Origin: Acidobacteriota bacterium
GTDB lineage: Bacteria; Acidobacteriota; Terriglobia; Terriglobales; Acidobacteriaceae
Assembly: GCA_021802085.1 (NCBI GenBank)
Contig: JAKAAZ010000146.1
Coordinates: forward strand, 1-9,224
Length of the DNA stretch: 9,224 bases
Direction: 5' to 3'
Position numbers and translations under genes: made by a program. Under the pieces are notes generated by a model that saw nothing but the letters and a program-made list of their open reading frames with translations, searched no databases and was not told the DNA's origin. Positions 6,172 through 9,224 of the stretch are shown piece by piece. How positions within the stretch are numbered: position 1 is the first letter of the stretch; the number at the start of each line of letters is the position of its first letter.

Positions 6172-7317
6172 TTACGAATGCGTTACGGGCTGCTGTTCTC
6201 TGTCTGCGTCGGCAAATAAACTGCGCGGGTAGACCTCATCGATATTCATCGGGGTGATCAACTGTATCGGCGCGTAAATTGCAGGCGGAACCGATTTGCG
6301 GTGGAGAATATCGAGCGCAAGTTGAATAAGATTGTCTCCGTAACGCTCGGGAAAGGTGGCGATAGATCCCACCAGTCTTGTTTGCGGAGAGCGCAATTCG
6401 CGACGAGCCTCAGGGAAAGCGCCCACTCCCAATGCCATGCAAAGAGGACTTCGTCCAACCTCTTCAAAGGCGCGGAGAGCGCCCAGAACCGCGAGATCAT
6501 TGACTCCGGCAATGAGCGTCCGGCGCTTCGGTGCGAACTGCAAATGGCGGCGCACCAATTCAAAAGAGCGCTCCATTTCACCGCGTGAATCGAGATGGAG
6601 CACCTGATAGCTTCCCGCCAACGACTTGCGGACAACTGACTGCGCCCCCGAAATTCGGAGATGTGGAAGCGAGCCGGCGATTTCCAGATCAAGCATCAAT
6701 AACTCATCGATTTTGCCATGCCAATGCTGTTGGGCAGCTTTCACCAGGGCCTTGCCCGCCATCTGGCCGACACGATAATTGTCCACTCCAAAGAAGGTGG
6801 CGCCTGGGTGCGGAATCTCGACGGCAATCACAGGGATGGCTCCCTCCTCATAGATCGCCGACAACTGCGCGCCGATCCGCTCGTATACCTGAAATTCGAT
6901 CGCCAGATCCACTCCCTGTCGCACCAGAGTTTGCGCATTGCGCAATGCCGCCTTGACACTGTACTGGTTTTCTACCTCGATCAGATCGATCTGGTTGCGC
7001 GTAGCTGACCACCGGAGTCCTTGTGAAACGGCCTTTGAAAAGGAGTCGCTGTTCTGCGATGCATAGCCGATGCGAAAGCGCTTCTGTGTAAGGATATGGA
7101 CGTTAGAAGAATACCGTCGTCCATCTGGCCGGCGCAGCAGGCCCTCTTCCTCCAGAGTTCGCAATAGTCGAAACGTGATGGTGCGCTCAAACCCGGTCCG
7201 TTCCGAAACTTCACCCAGGCTAAACGATTGCTGGGTGTCTGTGAAATGACGCAGTATTTCGCAGGCACGCGCCACGGTTTCTAATTTGTATCGAGCATTG
7301 TCTCGGCTAGCGCACAT
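6172..7317 (-). CDS. Chimeric transcriptional regulator: IclR-type winged helix plus LacI/RbsB-type sugar-binding domain
   Basis: A 381-residue cytosolic regulator. Residues ~10-75 are an IclR-type winged helix: YKLETVARACEILRHF, then the recognition region LGEVSERTGFERTITFRLLRTLEEEGLLRR, then a wing (PDGRRYSS). Residues ~81-345 are a type-1 periplasmic-binding-protein domain: FRIGYASQ, GVDLAIEF, VIAVEIPHPGATFFGVDNYRVGQMAGKAL (~163-191) and GVNDLAVLGALRAFEEVG (~271-288). The usual IclR effector domain is absent. LacI proteins carry this sensor with a different HTH, so this is a swapped architecture. It probably binds a rhamnose-related sugar or sugar acid. It lies between its two likely targets, divergent from the GH106 gene and upstream of the dehydratase operon, with matching palindromes near both. 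The ATG at 7317 has a weak Shine-Dalgarno. Confidence 0.88.
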   Translation of the reverse strand: MCASRDNARYKLETVARACEILRHFTDTQQSFSLGEVSERTGFERTITFRLLRTLEEEGLLRRPDGRRYSSNVHILTQKRFRIGYASQNSDSFSKAVSQGLRWSATRNQIDLIEVENQYSVKAALRNAQTLVRQGVDLAIEFQVYERIGAQLSAIYEEGAIPVIAVEIPHPGATFFGVDNYRVGQMAGKALVKAAQQHWHGKIDELLMLDLEIAGSLPHLRISGAQSVVRKSLAGSYQVLHLDSRGEMERSFELVRRHLQFAPKRRTLIAGVNDLAVLGALRAFEEVGRSPLCMALGVGAFPEARRELRSPQTRLVGSIATFPERYGDNLIQLALDILHRKSVPPAIYAPIQLITPMNIDEVYPRSLFADADREQQPVTHS

Positions 7318-7380
7318 AATCGGGGGGCAAAGGGAAGATCTTTGCGTCGCGGTGAACCCTCACCACCGCCCAGTCTAACA

Positions 7381-7397
7381 TTTGCGATTTCCGCAAT
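7381..7397. promoter_or_regulatory. Putative operator, near-perfect palindrome TTTGCG-N5-CGCAAT
   Basis: TTTGCGATTTCCGCAAT keeps a perfect TTGCG-N5-CGCAA core, with one mismatch at the outermost pair, and matches the site at 6037-6053 in half-site and spacing. It lies 64 nt upstream of the regulator start and about 250 nt upstream of the GH106 start. It could therefore mediate autoregulation and possibly control of the divergent gene. Confidence 0.55.
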
Positions 7398-7591
7398 TTC
7401 CTGCATCCGCGATTTTACTCTTGCCGCCCAATTGTCCGTTCCTGTGTCGTGTATGACGTTATGCGGTTATGCCGAAGTCGGAGTCAAGAACATCGCTGTT
7501 TCTGGTGCCACAGTTGCTACCGCCAACCAAGCCGCCCTCTTTTCTCAGACGTTTGACCACCGATGCATGTGTTTTCAAGGCTCGGAGCTAA

Positions 7592-7597
7592 GATAAT
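7592..7597 (+). promoter_or_regulatory. Possible -10 element for the GH106 gene
   Basis: GATAAT resembles a -10 hexamer and lies about 50 nt before the GH106 start codon. The sequence 16-17 nt upstream (around TGTTTT) is a poor -35, so the call is weak. The hexamer overlaps the left arm of the inverted repeat at 7593-7617. Confidence 0.25.
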
Positions 7598-7617
7598 TCT
7601 CTCGTCTCAGGAATTAT
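7593..7617. repeat. 7-bp inverted repeat upstream of GH106 (ATAATTC-N11-GAATTAT)
   Basis: Perfect 7-bp arms separated by 11 nt end 29 nt before the GH106 ATG and 18 nt before its GGAG. In mRNA it could form a small AT-rich stem-loop in the 5' leader; in DNA it could be an operator over the start of transcription. It is unrelated in sequence to the TTTGCG palindromes. There is no T-run and the stem is weak, so it is not a terminator. Confidence 0.45.
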
Positions 7618-7646
7618 GCAATCAGATCTCGAAACGGAGCCAGTGT

Positions 7647-9224
7647 ATGAAACTTGCCGTCTTAGGCGTGCTTTGCGCGGTTGCCTGCGCACAAATGTCA
7701 GCACAGAATGTTGCCACCGTAGCCCAGCAGTTCCAGGATCCTCCCAAGGCCTACCGGCCCATGGTGCGCTGGTGGTGGCCTGGCGGCGACGTGACCGACG
7801 TCGAGTTGCGCCGGGAGGTGCGACTTCTCGATCAGGCCAATTTTGGCGGCGCTGAAATTCAGCCTTTCGCAATCGGGCTTGATCCAAATATGTCGGACGA
7901 AGCGCGAAAACGGGTCAACGATTACCTGACGCCGACGTTCTTCTCGCATATGCAAGCGGCACTCGAAGAGGCCAGGACGCGAGGAATGTGGCTGGATTAC
8001 ACCTTCGGCTCCGGCTGGCCTTTCGGCGGGGCGGGAATTGTTACCCCGGAACTGGCCTCGGTGGAATTACAGTCGGCTCACCAGACCATTCGCGGTCCCG
8101 TCCACTTTCACGAAAAGATACTGATGCCCCAGATGGACGCGCGCATCACCAAGGATGCAAACCTGCCACCGGGCTGGCTGGAACGCTTCAAACAAAGAGA
8201 AAAGCTGGTGGCCGTGGTCGCCGTTCGCGGAGACGCCGTACAGTATTTTCCAAACCAGCACCGGGGCCAGCTACCGGAAGTCAAAAACACAGGCCAGCTT
8301 GATCCCGGCACCGCGGTAGTGCTGACAAGCCATATGCTACCCGATGGCACACTGGACTGGAACGTTCCAAAGGGCACATGGCAAGTATTTGTTTTTAAAG
8401 AAATGCCGACCGGGCAGAGAGTCACAGGCGGCACCGGATCCGGGCCCCAGCTTGTTCTGGACCACATGAACAGGTACGCATTCGATGTGTATGCCCAACG
8501 GGTAGGAGGCACGGCCCGGCAGTATGACGGCCAGTACTTCGGCCACGGCCTGCGGGCAATTTTCTGCGACAGCCTGGAGGTAAGCGCCTACCTGTTCTGG
8601 AGCGACAACTTTCTTGAAGAGTTCCGCAAGCGGCGCGGCTACGACCTGACTCCCTATCTGCCGATTCTGAAAATCGAGAGCGGCGGCGCTGGAGTTACGG
8701 AAGCGCCTATGTATAACATCGCCGGAATTGGCGACCGGGTGCGGCAGGACTATTGGCAGACGGTTTCCGACGTGATGATCGGCAATTTCTACTCGCCGTT
8801 TATCCAGTGGGCCGCGAAGAACAACTTGCTGTCGCGCATCCAAGCGCATGGCTCTCCCACGGACTGGCTGCGGGTGTATGGAGCGGCCAGCATTCCCGAA
8901 ACCGAGGACCTCTACGACAATGGCCGCTACGATTTCCTGAAAATGTCCTCCTCAGCCGGGGACCTCTACGGACGAAAAATCGTATCCAGCGAAAGCTTTG
9001 TCTGGCAGGGTAAGGCCTATCAAACCACGCCTGAGAAGATCAAACGCTACGCCGACGAACTGCTCACAGCCGGCATCAACGAAATTATCTACCACGGCTA
9101 CCCCTACGAATACATGGACCGCCCTGAACCGGGCTGGCACCCGTTTGCAACGGAGGGGGCGTACTCCTCCGACATGAACCAGCACAATACCTTTTGGCCG
9201 TATCTTGGCCGCTTGAATGAGTAC
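7647..9224 (+). CDS. Secreted GH106-type alpha-L-rhamnosidase, N-terminal part (partial)
   Basis: The first 526 residues of a large glycoside hydrolase are visible; GH106 enzymes are usually ~900-1100 residues, so about half is missing. The ATG at 7647 has GGAG 7 nt upstream. Residues 1-15 form a short export signal (hydrophobic LAVLGVLCAVACA) with an ACA-Q type I cleavage option; AVAC is a weak lipobox alternative. The mature start carries the family hallmark RPMVRWWWPGGDVTD (~37-51), then LLDQANFGGAEIQPF, DYTFGSGWPFGG, FCDSLEVSAYLFW (E311) and SSESFVW (E449). The acidic residues of the last two are candidate catalytic or metal-binding positions. GH106 enzymes hydrolyse terminal alpha-L-rhamnosyl links, for example in pectic rhamnogalacturonan. 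It is divergent from the regulator and fits the rhamnonate-type dehydratase downstream. Confidence 0.85.
   Translation, partial: MKLAVLGVLCAVACAQMSAQNVATVAQQFQDPPKAYRPMVRWWWPGGDVTDVELRREVRLLDQANFGGAEIQPFAIGLDPNMSDEARKRVNDYLTPTFFSHMQAALEEARTRGMWLDYTFGSGWPFGGAGIVTPELASVELQSAHQTIRGPVHFHEKILMPQMDARITKDANLPPGWLERFKQREKLVAVVAVRGDAVQYFPNQHRGQLPEVKNTGQLDPGTAVVLTSHMLPDGTLDWNVPKGTWQVFVFKEMPTGQRVTGGTGSGPQLVLDHMNRYAFDVYAQRVGGTARQYDGQYFGHGLRAIFCDSLEVSAYLFWSDNFLEEFRKRRGYDLTPYLPILKIESGGAGVTEAPMYNIAGIGDRVRQDYWQTVSDVMIGNFYSPFIQWAAKNNLLSRIQAHGSPTDWLRVYGAASIPETEDLYDNGRYDFLKMSSSAGDLYGRKIVSSESFVWQGKAYQTTPEKIKRYADELLTAGINEIIYHGYPYEYMDRPEPGWHPFATEGAYSSDMNQHNTFWPYLGRLNEY

Larger units (their letters stand above)
7318..7646. 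other. Divergent intergenic region between regulator and GH106 gene
   Basis: This 329-bp gene-free stretch holds the putative operator at 7381-7397, a lone TTTGCG half-site at 7341-7346, a short direct repeat of GTTATGC (7458-7464 and 7466-7472), and a 7-bp inverted repeat at 7593-7617 just before the GH106 ribosome-binding site. It must contain two divergent promoters. No short open frame here has a good start or protein-like composition. Confidence 0.7.

Noticed and set aside
7553..7558. TTGACC as a -35 box for the GH106 gene
   Set aside because: No -10-like hexamer lies 16-18 nt downstream; the GATAAT at 7592 is 33 nt away.
7342..7596. 84-codon plus-strand frame in the divergent intergenic region
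   Set aside because: It starts at a non-ATG codon without a ribosome-binding site, has no domain-like pattern, and overlaps the operator and promoter region.
8337..8849. 170-codon minus-strand open frame opposite the GH106 gene
   Set aside because: It is the antisense shadow of the GH106 coding sequence; the plus-strand frame carries clear family motifs and a signal peptide.
1..9224. CRISPR array, tRNA, rRNA or phage/defence genes
   Set aside because: No regularly spaced repeats, no tRNA-like cloverleaf or rRNA sequence, and no phage or defence protein motifs were seen on either strand.

Overview
The window reads as a chromosomal segment of a heterotrophic, polysaccharide-degrading bacterium. 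Base composition looks moderately GC-rich, and the gene types (a GH106 rhamnosidase, sugar-acid enzymes, an IclR-headed sugar regulator, IS1380 and IS4 elements) fit a soil Acidobacteriota lineage. That assignment is inference; no rRNA or marker gene is present.

Layout. Positions 1-1656 are insertion-sequence territory. The first ~264 bases hold the 5' part of an IS1380-type transposase on the minus strand, running off the left edge. It is followed by a decayed IS4-type transposase on the plus strand (345-1587) with an in-frame TAG, a one-base frameshift and an in-frame TAA, but with all catalytic residues still readable. From 5942 down to 1657 runs a tight minus-strand operon of four genes: an L-rhamnonate-dehydratase-like enolase-superfamily enzyme, a Gfo/Idh/MocA oxidoreductase (17-nt gap, GTG start), a family-1 solute-binding-protein homologue without a signal peptide (4-nt ATGA overlap), and a xylose-isomerase-like TIM-barrel protein (8-nt overlap). 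Upstream on the same strand (6172-7317) is a chimeric regulator with an IclR-type winged helix joined to a LacI/RbsB-type sugar-binding domain. Divergent from it, a secreted GH106 alpha-L-rhamnosidase begins at 7647 and runs off the right edge (526 residues visible).

How it may work together (inference). The GH106 enzyme would release L-rhamnose, or a related deoxysugar, from plant pectin or a similar glycan outside the cytoplasm. The oxidoreductase, TIM-barrel protein and dehydratase would oxidise, epimerise or dehydrate the sugar or its acid inside the cell. The chimeric regulator would sense a sugar or sugar acid. A shared inverted repeat, TTTGCG-N5-CGCAAA, is perfect upstream of the dehydratase operon and has one outer mismatch in the regulator/GH106 divergent region. 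It is a good candidate for the regulator's operator and would tie both transcription units into one regulon. No permease, rhamnonolactonase or 2-keto-3-deoxy-sugar aldolase is visible. The IS remnants just past the operon's 3' end may mark where the locus was cut or rearranged.

Most unusual points: the IclR-HTH/periplasmic-binding-protein fusion with its putative palindrome; the cytosolic solute-binding-like protein embedded in a catabolic operon; and altered active-site residues in both the dehydratase and the oxidoreductase.
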